DNA of 10,980 nt from Candidatus Omnitrophota bacterium (GCA_023473405.1 JAMCZD010000479.1:1-10980); one strand, 5' to 3'; positions 1 to 8,493 are shown, counted from the stretch's first letter. Notes: generated by a model from the sequence alone, not told the origin. Made by a program: numbers and translations.

Positions 1-2
1 TG

Positions 3-950
3 GCGCCGGGCGGGCAACTGGTGCTGTCCGGCAACGTGGATATCCGCCAGGTCCAACTTGCCTTTAACGGGAACGAGCGGATTTCGTCGATGCTCGTGCA
101 GGAAGGGGATCGGGTAAAGGCGGGGCAGTTGCTGGCCACGTTGGAAACGCAGCGGCTCGAAGCCGGAGTAGCCGCAAAACGAGCCCAGGTAAGGGCTCAG
201 CACGAGGTTGTATCCCGGCTGGAGGCGGGGAACAGGCCGGAGGAGATTCGCAAGGCCAAGGCCGATTGGGAGGCGGCGAAGGCGGACTTGCACAACGCCG
301 AACTCACCTACAACCGGGTAATCCTGCTGGCCACGCAGGGGGTGGACACGCAACAACGGCGCGACGACGCCCAGGCCATACTCGATGTCGCAAAGTCCAG
401 AAGTGCGGCCACCAAGGAGGCTTATGACCTGATGGTGCTGGGGCCGCGCAAGGAAGACATCGCCGCCGCGCAGGCGACGCTCGAGGCACTCGAAGGCGAC
501 CTGGCGCTCGCGCTCCGCGAGTTGGCTGACTCCAAACTCTACGCCCCCACCAATGGTCCCATCCAGAACCGTTTGCTCGAACCGGGCGACATGGCTTCGC
601 CGCAGAAGCCGGTCTTTACCTTGGCAATGGATGATCCACTTTGGGTGCGCGCCTACGTGCCGGAACCTGAGCTAGGCAAAATCCGGCTTGGGATGAAGGC
701 GATCGTCACCACGGACAGTTACCCCGGCAAACACTATGAAGGCTGGGTGGGGTTCATATCGCCCGCGGCAGAGTTTACGCCAAAGACGGTGGAATCGAGC
801 GAGGTCCGGACGAAGTTGGTTTACCAGGTGCGGGTGTTTGTGCGGAATCCGGAGCACGAGTTGCGCCTGGGCATGCCTGCCGTCGCCACCATAGAATTGA
901 ATCAGCCGCCTCAACCGACTTCTCCGTCCCCAACTGGCGACGGTCCATAA
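3..950 (+). CDS. ybhG: HlyD-family periplasmic adaptor of a YbhGFSR-type exporter, 5'-truncated
   Basis: This is the periplasmic membrane-fusion subunit that should bridge an inner-membrane ABC exporter and a TolC-type outer-membrane channel. The frame is open from base 3 to the left edge, so the start and the expected N-terminal signal anchor lie outside; by comparison with E. coli YbhG about 30 residues are missing. GTG at 21 is in frame but should not be taken as the start. Numbering from that GTG, residues 3-45 form the first lipoyl half (SGNVDIRQVQLAF, then VQEGDRVKAGQLLATLE), 45-168 are a long Ala/Glu/Arg-rich coiled-coil hairpin, 170-205 the second lipoyl half (APTNGPIQNRLLEPGDM), and 206-295 the beta-barrel and membrane-proximal part. 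SPAAEFTPKTVE followed by RTKLVYQVRVFV is nearly the YbhG signature as I recall it. The tail is Pro/Ser-rich. The ATPase and permease genes follow on the same strand. The substrate cannot be read from sequence. Confidence 0.93.
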   Translation, partial: APGGQLVLSGNVDIRQVQLAFNGNERISSMLVQEGDRVKAGQLLATLETQRLEAGVAAKRAQVRAQHEVVSRLEAGNRPEEIRKAKADWEAAKADLHNAELTYNRVILLATQGVDTQQRRDDAQAILDVAKSRSAATKEAYDLMVLGPRKEDIAAAQATLEALEGDLALALRELADSKLYAPTNGPIQNRLLEPGDMASPQKPVFTLAMDDPLWVRAYVPEPELGKIRLGMKAIVTTDSYPGKHYEGWVGFISPAAEFTPKTVESSEVRTKLVYQVRVFVRNPEHELRLGMPAVATIELNQPPQPTSPSPTGDGP

Positions 951-997
951 CCGTGACATCGCATGGTCCCACCCGGCAATCTCGATCCAAGCGTGTC

Positions 998-1002
998 GGA
1001 GG
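998..1002 (+). promoter_or_regulatory. Ribosome binding site GGAGG favouring the GTG start at 1011
   Basis: A full GGAGG lies 8 bases before the in-frame GTG at 1011. The upstream ATG at 963 has no purine-rich SD sequence before it; the preceding bases are the adaptor stop codon and CCGTGACATCGC. Starting at 1011 gives 580 residues, close to the roughly 578 I recall for E. coli YbhF, and begins directly before the first beta strand of the ABC fold. Confidence 0.6.
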
Positions 1003-1010
1003 CTGAAGCA

Positions 1011-2753
1011 GTGCTCGAGTTTCGAGCCGTGAGCCGGCGGTTCATTGCCGGCGGCCGCACGGTTCAAGCCCTCGATAACGTTAGTCTCCTCGTGCGCCGA
1101 GGACGGGTAACAGGGTTGATTGGTCCGGATGGAGCGGGCAAGACCACGCTCATGCGGCTGGCGGTGGGTTTGCTTTTGCCCGACCAAGGACGGGTTACGA
1201 CCTTGGGGTTCGATACGGTCCGTGATTCGCTGGCCGTGCAGGCCACGGTCGGCTATATGCCGCAACGCTTCGGTTTGTATGAAGACCTTTCGGTCCAGGA
1301 AAACCTCGATCTCTACGCGGACTTGCAGGGGGTTCCCCCCGAAGCACGCGCCGGGCGGTATGCGGAGCTGATGCGGATGACGGGTCTGGCCCGGTTTACA
1401 GGGCGACTGGCGGGGCGATTGTCGGGGGGTATGAAGCAGAAGCTGGGGTTGGCGTGCACCCTGGTGCGTCCACCGCGGTTGCTCCTTTTGGACGAGCCAA
1501 CGGTGGGTGTGGACCCGGTCTCGAGGCGTGAGCTTTGGCAGATCGTTTATCGATTGGTGCAGCAGGAAGGAATGACGGTGTTGCTCAGCACCGCTTACCT
1601 GGATGAAGCCGAGCGTTGCGACGAGGTCATTCTCATGCACGAAGGCGAGGTGCTCGGCCATGGGCCGCCGCAAATCTTTCGCGAGCCGCTGCGCGGACGC
1701 ACCTACATGGTGAATGCGCCCGGGACGAGCAAGCGCGCGATGCAGGCAAGGCTCGCCGCCGCATCGTTCGTGATTGACGCCCTGATTCAAGGCGATCGGG
1801 TTCGGCTGGTAGTCGAGGCCGAGGCGCCACCCGAGCCGGCCCGCTGGTTTCCCGAAATCGAAGGCTTGGAGGTCCAGCCGGTCCCGCCCAGGCTCGAAGA
1901 CGGATTCGTGGCCGCGTTGCGGGAAAAGCGCCCTCAGGGTGGCGCAAGGTCTGGCACAAGTCCCACATCGGCAATCATGCGCACCGGGAGAGGCACCGCC
2001 GAGTTCGTCATCGAGGTCAAGGGTGTCAAGCGGCGGTTTGGGAATTTTTTTGCGGTCAAGGGCGTTACATTCCAGGTTGCTCGAGGGGAGGTGTTCGGTC
2101 TCCTGGGGGCCAACGGGGCGGGCAAGTCAACTACCTTTCGGATGCTATGCGGTTTATTGCCTGCCTCGGAAGGCAATCTGCGCGTGGCGGGCATTGACCT
2201 GCGGCACGCCGCCTCGGCGGCGCGGCGTCGGATTGGTTACATGTCGCAGCGGTTTTCCCTCTACGGCCATCTCAGCGTGCGTGAGAACCTGCATTTTTTC
2301 AGTCGCGCCTATGGGCTCTCGGGGAAGCAGCAGCGCGAGCGACTGGATTGGGCGCTGGGGCAATTCGAGTTGGATCAGATGGCGGACGCTCCCAGCATGG
2401 ACCTTCCTTTGGGCCACAAACAACGCCTCGCCATGGCCTGCGCCCTGATGCATGAACCTGAAATTCTATTCCTGGACGAACCGACCTCGGGCGTGGACCC
2501 ATTGGCGCGGCGCGAGTTTTGGCGGCGGATCAATTCGCTGGCGGAACAGGGCGTCACGATAATGGTAACGACTCATTTCATGGAAGAAGCCGAGTATTGC
2601 GACCGGCTGGCCATAATGGCTGACGGGGAAATCCTGGCCATCGGATCGCCCGAGGAGATCAAGCGGCTCCAGAGAACAACCCAGTGCCCGGACCCAACGA
2701 TGGAGGATGCGTTCATCGCCCTGATCGAGGGGAAAGGACAACCGCCAAATTGA
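1011..2753 (+). CDS. ybhF: Two fused ABC ATPase domains of a YbhGFSR-type exporter
   Basis: This is the cytoplasmic ATPase of the exporter, with two nucleotide-binding domains in one chain. I start it at GTG 1011 (580 aa) because of the GGAGG before it; ATG 963 would add 16 residues. Domain 1 has Walker A GPDGAGKT (38-45), Q-loop Q85, signature LSGGMKQK (137-144) and Walker B LLLLDEPT (D161, E162). The H-switch position reads STAYLDEAE, so the histidine is absent. Domain 2 has Walker A GANGAGKST (366-374), Q413, an altered signature LPLGHKQR (465-472), Walker B ILFLDEPT (D489, E490) and an intact H522 in TTHFMEEAE. In a head-to-tail pair this leaves one complete ATP site (domain 2 core plus domain 1 signature) and one degenerate site. 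From memory E. coli YbhF has the same asymmetry, so it is a family trait rather than decay. A linker of about 100 residues joins the domains. The gene lies between the adaptor and both permeases on the same strand, consistent with one operon. Confidence 0.93.
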   Translation: MLEFRAVSRRFIAGGRTVQALDNVSLLVRRGRVTGLIGPDGAGKTTLMRLAVGLLLPDQGRVTTLGFDTVRDSLAVQATVGYMPQRFGLYEDLSVQENLDLYADLQGVPPEARAGRYAELMRMTGLARFTGRLAGRLSGGMKQKLGLACTLVRPPRLLLLDEPTVGVDPVSRRELWQIVYRLVQQEGMTVLLSTAYLDEAERCDEVILMHEGEVLGHGPPQIFREPLRGRTYMVNAPGTSKRAMQARLAAASFVIDALIQGDRVRLVVEAEAPPEPARWFPEIEGLEVQPVPPRLEDGFVAALREKRPQGGARSGTSPTSAIMRTGRGTAEFVIEVKGVKRRFGNFFAVKGVTFQVARGEVFGLLGANGAGKSTTFRMLCGLLPASEGNLRVAGIDLRHAASAARRRIGYMSQRFSLYGHLSVRENLHFFSRAYGLSGKQQRERLDWALGQFELDQMADAPSMDLPLGHKQRLAMACALMHEPEILFLDEPTSGVDPLARREFWRRINSLAEQGVTIMVTTHFMEEAEYCDRLAIMADGEILAIGSPEEIKRLQRTTQCPDPTMEDAFIALIEGKGQPPN

Positions 2754-2798
2754 TGCATCCGCGCTTCTTTATGAGAATCCGTTCAAAACCTTTTTGTG

Positions 2799-3965
2799 AT
2801 GCCGCCTGAAGAATCAACCAATGTGAGCTCAGCCCCTTCCGCAGCCCACGCCAGGCGAAGGCGGCTGAGCGGGCTGATACGCAAGGAATTTATCCAAATC
2901 TTGCGTGACCCGAGCAGCATCGCCATCGCGTTCCTTCTTCCGGTGGTGCTGTTGTTGATCTTCGGATACGGCGTTTCCCTCGATGCCGAGCATGTGCCGG
3001 TGGCGGTGGTTGTCGAGGAACCGAGCGCGGACACGGCCAGCCTGGTAAGTGGTTTCCAGGGGTCACGATACTTCGAGCCGATGATGCTGCGCGACGTCGA
3101 GTCGGCGGAGAAGGCACTCATGAGCCGGCAGGTGTTGGCCATCATCCACCTGCGCGCCAATTTTTCCCGCCAATTTCGCCAGCCCAATGGCGCACCGGTC
3201 CAAGTGATCGTGAATGGGACGGATTCGAACACGGGGCGGCTGGTTCTGGGTTATGTGCAGGGCGTATGGAGGAATTGGCTCGAGAGGCAGGCCATTGCTC
3301 GAGGCCAGGCGCTGGTCATGCCGCTGGAGGTGCAACAACGGGTATGGTTCAACAGCCGGTTGAGCAGCCGCGACTTCCTCGTGCCCGGCTTGATAGCGAT
3401 CATCATGACCTTGATTGGGGCGCTGTTGACGGCGCTGGTGATGGCGCGGGAATGGGAACGCGGGACGATGGAGGCGCTGATGGTGACGCCGGTGACGATG
3501 TCCGAGGTATTAGTGGGCAAGCTGGTGCCATATTTCATTTTAGGACTTGGGGGCATGGCCCTTTCGGTGGTCATGGGGATATGGCTGTTCGGGGTACCGC
3601 TGCGGGGATCGGTCTGGCTACTTTTGATAGGCGCATCGCTCTTCCTGTTGGCAGCGTTGGGAATGGGCCTGTTGATTTCCACCATAACGAAGAACCAGTT
3701 TGTCGCCGGCCAGGTCGCCATCATCACCACGTTCCTCCCGGCGTTCATCCTGTCCGGATTCATCTTCGACATTGCCAGCATGCCGCCGATCGTCCAGGGC
3801 ATCACTCACCTATTGCCGGCGCGTTATTTTGTTGCCCTGCTGCAGACCTTGTTTCTGGCGGGCAATGTGTGGTCGGTTATCCTGCCAAACGCGCTGGCGC
3901 TGGCGGCTTTTGCCGCTTTTTTCCTGGGGGCAAGCCGTCGGAAGCTGCGGAAACGATTGGAATAA
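2799..3965 (+). CDS. ybhS: ABC-2 type permease, first subunit (YbhS-like)
   Basis: This is an inner-membrane permease of the exporter, expected to pair with the next gene product. The N-terminal segment RRRRLSGLIRKEFIQILRDPSS, which matches the KE...RDPSS start typical of YbhS, leads into a first membrane helix at about 41-59. A periplasmic domain of about 130 residues follows, then five more helices (about 194-216, 242-266, 271-295, 302-324 and 357-377). The cytoplasmic loop after helix 2 carries REWERGTMEALMVTPV, the ABC-2 coupling motif. FLPAFILSGFIF and LLPARYFV...LFLAGN also match YbhS as I recall it. The start is uncertain: GTG 2796, ATG 2799 (used here, 388 aa) and GTG 2823 are all in frame. 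None has a good SD, and 2823 would give about 380 residues, nearest the E. coli length. The gene begins 45 bases after the ATPase stop. Confidence 0.92.
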   Translation: MPPEESTNVSSAPSAAHARRRRLSGLIRKEFIQILRDPSSIAIAFLLPVVLLLIFGYGVSLDAEHVPVAVVVEEPSADTASLVSGFQGSRYFEPMMLRDVESAEKALMSRQVLAIIHLRANFSRQFRQPNGAPVQVIVNGTDSNTGRLVLGYVQGVWRNWLERQAIARGQALVMPLEVQQRVWFNSRLSSRDFLVPGLIAIIMTLIGALLTALVMAREWERGTMEALMVTPVTMSEVLVGKLVPYFILGLGGMALSVVMGIWLFGVPLRGSVWLLLIGASLFLLAALGMGLLISTITKNQFVAGQVAIITTFLPAFILSGFIFDIASMPPIVQGITHLLPARYFVALLQTLFLAGNVWSVILPNALALAAFAAFFLGASRRKLRKRLE

Positions 3966-3969
3966 GAGG
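3964..3969 (+). promoter_or_regulatory. Ribosome binding site AAGAGG for the second permease
   Basis: AAGAGG overlaps the stop codon of the upstream permease and sits 6 bases before ATG 3976. It fixes the start of the second permease there; the reading frame itself is open further upstream, from 3700. The overlap of RBS and stop codon suggests translational coupling of the two permease genes. Confidence 0.6.
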
Positions 3970-3975
3970 CGACAC

Positions 3976-5085
3976 ATGTGGCAACGAATCCATGCCCTGA
4001 CCATTAAAGAATTCCTGGCCCTGCTCAAGGATAAGCGGAGCCGAATGGTGGTCTTTATCCCGCCTATCATTCAATTGCTGGTCTTCGGCTACGCTGCCAC
4101 CTTCGACCTGAACCGCATTCCATTCGCAGTATATGATGAGGACCGCAGCCTGACATCGCGCGACCTGATAGCACGTTTCGCCGGTTCCCCCAATTTTCAC
4201 CGGGTCGCCTCGATATCGAACGACAGCGAGGTCAACCCGTTGATCGACTCGAAACGCGCCCTCATGGTCTTGCACATCGGCCGCCGGTTCAGCCGGCAAT
4301 TGCTCGAAGCCGGCGCCGGTCCGGTGCAGATCATCGTGGATGGACGCAACTCGAACACGGCCGCCATTCTGCTCGGGTACGCCAACACCATCTTCGCGGC
4401 GTTCAATACCGACTGGCAGCGCCAGGCCGGCGAGGCCACGCCGTCGGTCCGGCTCGAGACCCGGGCGTGGTTCAATCCGAACCTGGTCAGCCGCTGGTTC
4501 ATCGTGCCGGGCATTGTTGGACTGCTGACCCTGGTTGTAACCACGCTGGTCACCGCGCTCTCGGTAGCCCGCGAGCGCGAGCAAGGAACCTTCGATCAAC
4601 TCCTGGTGACACCGCTTCGGCCGGTCGAGCTGCTCATCGGGAAGGCATTGCCGGGATTCATCATCGGTTTTGCCGAGGCCACGGTCATCATCCTGATAGC
4701 GACGCTCTGGTTTGGAGTACCGCTGCGCGGCGGATTGCTTACGCTTTACGTTGGACTATTCTGCTTCTTGCTCTCGACGGTGGGGATGGGCTTGATGATA
4801 TCGTCGCTGTCAGTCACGCAGCAGCAAGGTTTGCTTGGCGCCTTCCTCTTCCTTGTGCCGTCGATTATCCTGTCGGGCTTCGCCACCCCGATCGCGAACA
4901 TGCCTTACTGGGTCCAGAAGCTGACGCTGCTGAATCCGATGAGCTATTTCCTGGTGATACTGCGGGGTGTGTTCCTTCAGGGAACCCCCTTTCATTTATT
5001 GATAAATCAATTCTGGCCAATGGCCGTCATCGGCGTGGTCAACCTAACGCTGGCCAGCCTGTTGTTCCGCCATCGTCTCTACTGA
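3976..5085 (+). CDS. ybhR: ABC-2 type permease, second subunit (YbhR-like)
   Basis: This 369-aa inner-membrane protein is the second permease half and the last gene of the exporter operon. It shares the layout of its upstream neighbour: a short cytoplasmic N-terminus (MWQRIHALTIKEFLALLKDK), helix 1 at about 25-42, a periplasmic domain at about 43-172, then helices near 176-197, 222-246, 254-277, 286-308 and 344-363. SVAREREQGTFDQLLVTPL at 196-214 is the ABC-2 coupling loop. FAVYDEDRS, LILDGRNSN-like VDGRNSNTA, WFNPNL and FLVPSIILSGFATPIANMP match YbhR-type permeases as I recall them. The start at ATG 3976 is set by AAGAGG; upstream codons in this frame lie inside the previous gene. Ten bases separate it from the preceding stop. 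It ends 4 bases before the stop codon of the convergent SNF2 gene, leaving no room for a separate terminator. Confidence 0.93.
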   Translation: MWQRIHALTIKEFLALLKDKRSRMVVFIPPIIQLLVFGYAATFDLNRIPFAVYDEDRSLTSRDLIARFAGSPNFHRVASISNDSEVNPLIDSKRALMVLHIGRRFSRQLLEAGAGPVQIIVDGRNSNTAAILLGYANTIFAAFNTDWQRQAGEATPSVRLETRAWFNPNLVSRWFIVPGIVGLLTLVVTTLVTALSVAREREQGTFDQLLVTPLRPVELLIGKALPGFIIGFAEATVIILIATLWFGVPLRGGLLTLYVGLFCFLLSTVGMGLMISSLSVTQQQGLLGAFLFLVPSIILSGFATPIANMPYWVQKLTLLNPMSYFLVILRGVFLQGTPFHLLINQFWPMAVIGVVNLTLASLLFRHRLY

Positions 5086-5089
5086 AGTC

Positions 5090-8000
5090 CTATGCCAGCA
5101 ACTCCTGGATTTCGTCCCAGCTCAACCTGGAAACCCACTGTTCGTCGCCGCCCATGGTAGCCTGGAGGAGTTCACGCTTCCGGTTTTGCAATTCGAGAAT
5201 TTTCTCCTCGACGGTTCCACGCGTGATGAGCTTGTAAGTTGTTACCACCCGTTTTTGGCCAATGCGATGGGCGCGGTCGCTGGCTTGGTCCATGACGGCG
5301 GGATTCCACCATGGATCGTAGTGGACAACCGTATCCGCGCCGGTCAGGTTCAAGCCCAGGCCGCCGGTTTTCAAACTGATCAGGAACACCGGGATTTGGT
5401 CTTGGCGCTGGAACCGGTTCACCACACTTTCGCGGTCAACCGTCGAGCCGTCCAGGTAGCAGTACTCAACCTTTTCGGCATCGAGTTTTTCGCGCAACAA
5501 GCTCAACATGCCGACGAACTGGCTGAATACGAGCGCGCGGTGCCCGCCATCGAGAATCTCCTCCAACAATTCGCCCATCAGATCGAGCTTGGCCGAGGTG
5601 GTGACGGGGTCAATTGCCGGCAAATTCAGCAGGCGCAAATCGCAGCAAACCTGGCGCAACCGCAACAAGGCCGTGAAAACAAGCATTCTGCTCCGAGGCA
5701 ATCCCCGGGCGTCGACCGCCTCGGTCACGGCCCGCCGGCTCTCGTCGAGGATTTGCCGGTAAACGGCCTGCTGGGCATCGGTCAACTCGCAATAAGCGAC
5801 CTGCTCGAGGCGGGGCGGGAGATCAGTGGCTACCTCGCGTTTCAGCCGGCGCAGGAGAAAGGGTTTGATCCGCCGGGCCAAACGGTCCTGGGCGGCGGCG
5901 TTTTTGTCGCGCATGATGGGGATCTCATAGCGTTCACGGAAATCCCTGGCTGCACCGAGGTAACCCGGCATCAGGAAATCGAAGATCGACCAAAGGTCCA
6001 GGACTGAATTCTCCAGGGGCGTGCCGGTGAGGACGAACCGATGCCGGGCGCGGACCGCTTTGACGGCCTGGGCGCTTTGGGTCTGTCGGTTTTTGATATG
6101 CTGCGCCTCGTCCAGGATCACGGTATCGAATTCATAATCCCGGTAGCGTTCGAGGTCGCGGCGCAACAGGGCGTAACTGGTTACGACCAGGTCCGACTGC
6201 GGAACTCGAGGCCAGAGGGTGTGGCGCTGCGGTCCATCGAGCGCAATCACCTTCAATCGCGGCGTGAATTTTTTCGCCTCAGCCACCCAATTGAAAACCA
6301 GGCTGGTCGGGCACACGATCAACGACGGTGACTCGCGTCTTGTCGCCTGCAAAAAGGCCAGGGCCTGCGCGGTTTTGCCCAGGCCCATTTCATCGGCCAG
6401 GATGCCCCCAAAACCGTTGGTCCGCAGGAAATGGAACCACGCTACCCCGGCCTTTTGGTAGGGCCGCAATACGCTCTCAAGCTCGCCCAAGGGCGGACAC
6501 GGCGGGGCCGCTTCGCCGCTCTGTTGCCGCGCCCATTGCCGCCAATCGGATGGCGCCTGGATTTGCCATCCCCGGTGGCGATCTAGGGTGGCGCCAATGA
6601 ATCCCGCCTGGGCGTGGTCCAACCGATACACACCTGACTGCTGCTCGGGCGCGCAGTCCCGCAACACCTCGCCGAGGTCCTCGACCGCTCCCGTATCGAG
6701 CAGGGCAATCCGCCCATTCCGCAGCCGCGTGTAGCCTTGGCCGGCCAGCAGCAACCGCTGAATCTCGGCCGCGGAGAATGGCTCGCCACCACTGGATTGA
6801 AACGATACGGACAGGTCGAACCAATCGATGCCGGAGGAGGTGATTTGAAATTGGGGCTCGATCCGCTCGAGGTTCTGCCGCGTGCTTCGCGCAAGCCGCT
6901 CTTCGAGCGTTACCTCCCACTCGGATTTCAAGGCCGGATACTCGAGGGCGAAGAAGTTCAGGACCGAGTTTTGCCCCTGCAATTTCCATCGGCCCTGGGC
7001 GTCCGGCCCTGTAAAACCCGAGCGCACCAGCCGTGCCAATGCCGCGCGTTCGGCTGCCAGGTCGCGCGCGGAATAGCAAGTCGGCCGGTCGGGGTCGGGC
7101 ATCCAGAATGTCTCCGTCTCGACCGGGCTGCCCAGGGGCACGAGACGCGCGCCGTAACTGCATTGCAGGCGCGCCTCCAATTGCGCCCATCCACCCGCCA
7201 GCTCGAGCTGGAACCGCGGAACCCGAGGCTCGAGGGTGAAATCGTCCAGGCAGAAATTGGCTTCGATATCCCCGGCTGCCAGCCAGGCCGGCCATTCTTG
7301 CCCAAGGAATTGCGGTACGCGACTGCGCGGGAGCTCGAGCGGCCCCCGCAAGATTTCCCAATACGCCTTGGACAATCCCAAAGGCTGGATGGTGTTGCCG
7401 CAAATGGCCCAGGCCGTTTCGCGTCCGCAAATTGGCGTCCATGAACCGCCCGGTTGGAGAGCCAGGCGAATCTCGCCTGAGTCCTCGAGCGCGGCCTGAA
7501 TCCCGATCCTGCAAGGAGTATCCGCAACGGTGATTGCTTGTGACTTGCCCAGGGTTACGCGCGGATGATTCACCAGGAGCGGCAACAGGTCGACCCATTG
7601 GTCCATGCTCAGTTGCATCATGCTCGGTGTATCGCCCCCGGAAAGCCGTTCCAGGTGGTCCAGCAACGCCGAATCAAGCGCGCTCAACTCGAAAGACACC
7701 GTCCGCGGCAAACGGTCCAGGGGGGCGCGCCCGCCGCTCCATTGGCCCTCGAGGAAGACCATGAGTTTGCCCCGATGGACTGCCTGGCTGAGATTCGGCG
7801 GCAGGATTACGAACATCTCCATTGACTCGCCGCCTTTGCCTGGATCAGCCCGACTCAGCCGGCGTTCGTTGACTTGCTTCTTTTCTGAAGCGCGAATATC
7901 GGATTTCGATTTCTGATGCTCGATGGAGGTCGCGGGCCGTGGCTCTCCTTTCTGTTCCCCTGCCCCCTGCCCTTCGCCTTCCTCCTTCTGCCAGTCGAGG

Positions 8001-8323
8001 TCGGGCGCCTGCGATGCTTGTTTTGTTTTAAGCCAGTGCAGGCCTACGGCAACCGAGTGGGCGCAAATGGTGCCCCATCTCTTGGAGGCGCGGCACTGGC
8101 AGAGGTTCTCGAGGTCAATTGCGTCCTTGATTACCAAGCCGGCTCGATACGAGATGGAACCTTCCTGGACAACCCCTCTCAACATGGGCGGCTGCCAGTC
8201 CGAGCTCAGCACCCGGTCGGCGGCTATCAGTCCCCTCGCCTGCTTTACGGCTTCCCACCCGGCTGCTTTGGCCAGGAATCCTTCGGTCAATTCAATTGCG
8301 CTCATTTCAGTCTCACGCAACAT
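5090..8323 (-). CDS. SWIM zinc-finger SNF2-family ATPase (1077 aa)
   Basis: This is a DNA-dependent ATPase/translocase of the bacterial SNF2 (HepA/HelZ-like) group. Residues 60-95 form a SWIM finger with CxC (C75, C77) and CxH (C87, H89), a likely zinc site for nucleic-acid or protein contact. A charged linker at 101-168 (Glu/Lys/Gly/Gln-rich) follows. Residues 170-610 form a long accessory region that I cannot assign to a named domain. The SNF2 core begins at LRPYQKAGVAWF (619-630) and has Walker A DEMGLGKT (644-651), DEAQH (738-742), LTGTPLEN (765-772), ALVFSQF (930-936), SLKTGGLGLNLTGAD (983-997) and DRAHRIGQ (1016-1023). All catalytic motifs are intact. Starts at 8323 and 8305 (MSAIEL) are both possible: GAGGG lies 4 bases before the first and a weak GAGA precedes the second. 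No restriction, methylase or nuclease gene is nearby, so it looks like a stand-alone remodeller or translocase rather than part of a visible defence operon. Confidence 0.93.
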   Translation of the reverse strand: MLRETEMSAIELTEGFLAKAAGWEAVKQARGLIAADRVLSSDWQPPMLRGVVQEGSISYRAGLVIKDAIDLENLCQCRASKRWGTICAHSVAVGLHWLKTKQASQAPDLDWQKEEGEGQGAGEQKGEPRPATSIEHQKSKSDIRASEKKQVNERRLSRADPGKGGESMEMFVILPPNLSQAVHRGKLMVFLEGQWSGGRAPLDRLPRTVSFELSALDSALLDHLERLSGGDTPSMMQLSMDQWVDLLPLLVNHPRVTLGKSQAITVADTPCRIGIQAALEDSGEIRLALQPGGSWTPICGRETAWAICGNTIQPLGLSKAYWEILRGPLELPRSRVPQFLGQEWPAWLAAGDIEANFCLDDFTLEPRVPRFQLELAGGWAQLEARLQCSYGARLVPLGSPVETETFWMPDPDRPTCYSARDLAAERAALARLVRSGFTGPDAQGRWKLQGQNSVLNFFALEYPALKSEWEVTLEERLARSTRQNLERIEPQFQITSSGIDWFDLSVSFQSSGGEPFSAAEIQRLLLAGQGYTRLRNGRIALLDTGAVEDLGEVLRDCAPEQQSGVYRLDHAQAGFIGATLDRHRGWQIQAPSDWRQWARQQSGEAAPPCPPLGELESVLRPYQKAGVAWFHFLRTNGFGGILADEMGLGKTAQALAFLQATRRESPSLIVCPTSLVFNWVAEAKKFTPRLKVIALDGPQRHTLWPRVPQSDLVVTSYALLRRDLERYRDYEFDTVILDEAQHIKNRQTQSAQAVKAVRARHRFVLTGTPLENSVLDLWSIFDFLMPGYLGAARDFRERYEIPIMRDKNAAAQDRLARRIKPFLLRRLKREVATDLPPRLEQVAYCELTDAQQAVYRQILDESRRAVTEAVDARGLPRSRMLVFTALLRLRQVCCDLRLLNLPAIDPVTTSAKLDLMGELLEEILDGGHRALVFSQFVGMLSLLREKLDAEKVEYCYLDGSTVDRESVVNRFQRQDQIPVFLISLKTGGLGLNLTGADTVVHYDPWWNPAVMDQASDRAHRIGQKRVVTTYKLITRGTVEEKILELQNRKRELLQATMGGDEQWVSRLSWDEIQELLA

Positions 8324-8383
8324 AACGCCCTCGGCCTGGATCGATAAGCAGGAAATTGAGCGAACCGCGTCGCTGCCCGGACC

Positions 8384-8460
8384 GCTGATAGCTGATGGCT
8401 GATGGCTAATAGCTAATAGCTAATAGCTAATAGCTGATAGCTGAGGGCTGAGGGCTGAGG
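8384..8460. repeat. Tandem heptamer array, 11 units of 7 bp
   Basis: There are eleven perfect-length 7-bp units in blocks of variants: GCTGATA once, GCTGATG twice, GCTAATA four times, GCTGATA once, GCTGAGG three times, then a partial GCC. The core is GCTRAKR. Because 7 x 3 = 21, an open frame through it repeats a heptapeptide; on the minus strand it reads as PSALSYQLLAISY. The array begins 60 bases upstream of the SNF2 start codon, where that gene's promoter would be expected, so unit gain or loss would shift promoter spacing in 7-bp steps. Block-wise arrangement of variants suggests growth by slippage or unequal duplication. Similar heptamers occur between genes in several soil bacteria; a role is not established here. 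Confidence 0.9.
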
Positions 8461-8493
8461 GCCACCCGACTCAACTCGTCGCTTTAATTCGCA

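Noticed and set aside
672..1790. Long minus-strand open frame of 372 codons
   Set aside because: It lies opposite the adaptor and ATPase genes, which have clear motifs. Its translation is rich in His/Arg/Pro with no domain, typical of an antisense shadow in GC-rich DNA.
3700..3975. N-terminal extension of the second permease within the first permease gene
   Set aside because: The first permease reads through this stretch in another frame with conserved sequence. AAGAGG and family length support ATG 3976.
5186..6007. Plus-strand open frame of 273 codons within the SNF2 gene
   Set aside because: It is antisense to the highly conserved SNF2 helicase motifs and has no recognisable domain.
5090..8323. 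SNF2 ATPase as part of a phage-defence system (DISARM-like or similar)
   Set aside because: No methyltransferase, phospholipase-D, DUF1998 or nuclease gene is adjacent. The neighbours are an exporter operon and an oxidoreductase.
8384..8460. CRISPR array
   Set aside because: The repeat unit is 7 bp with no spacers, and no cas genes are present.
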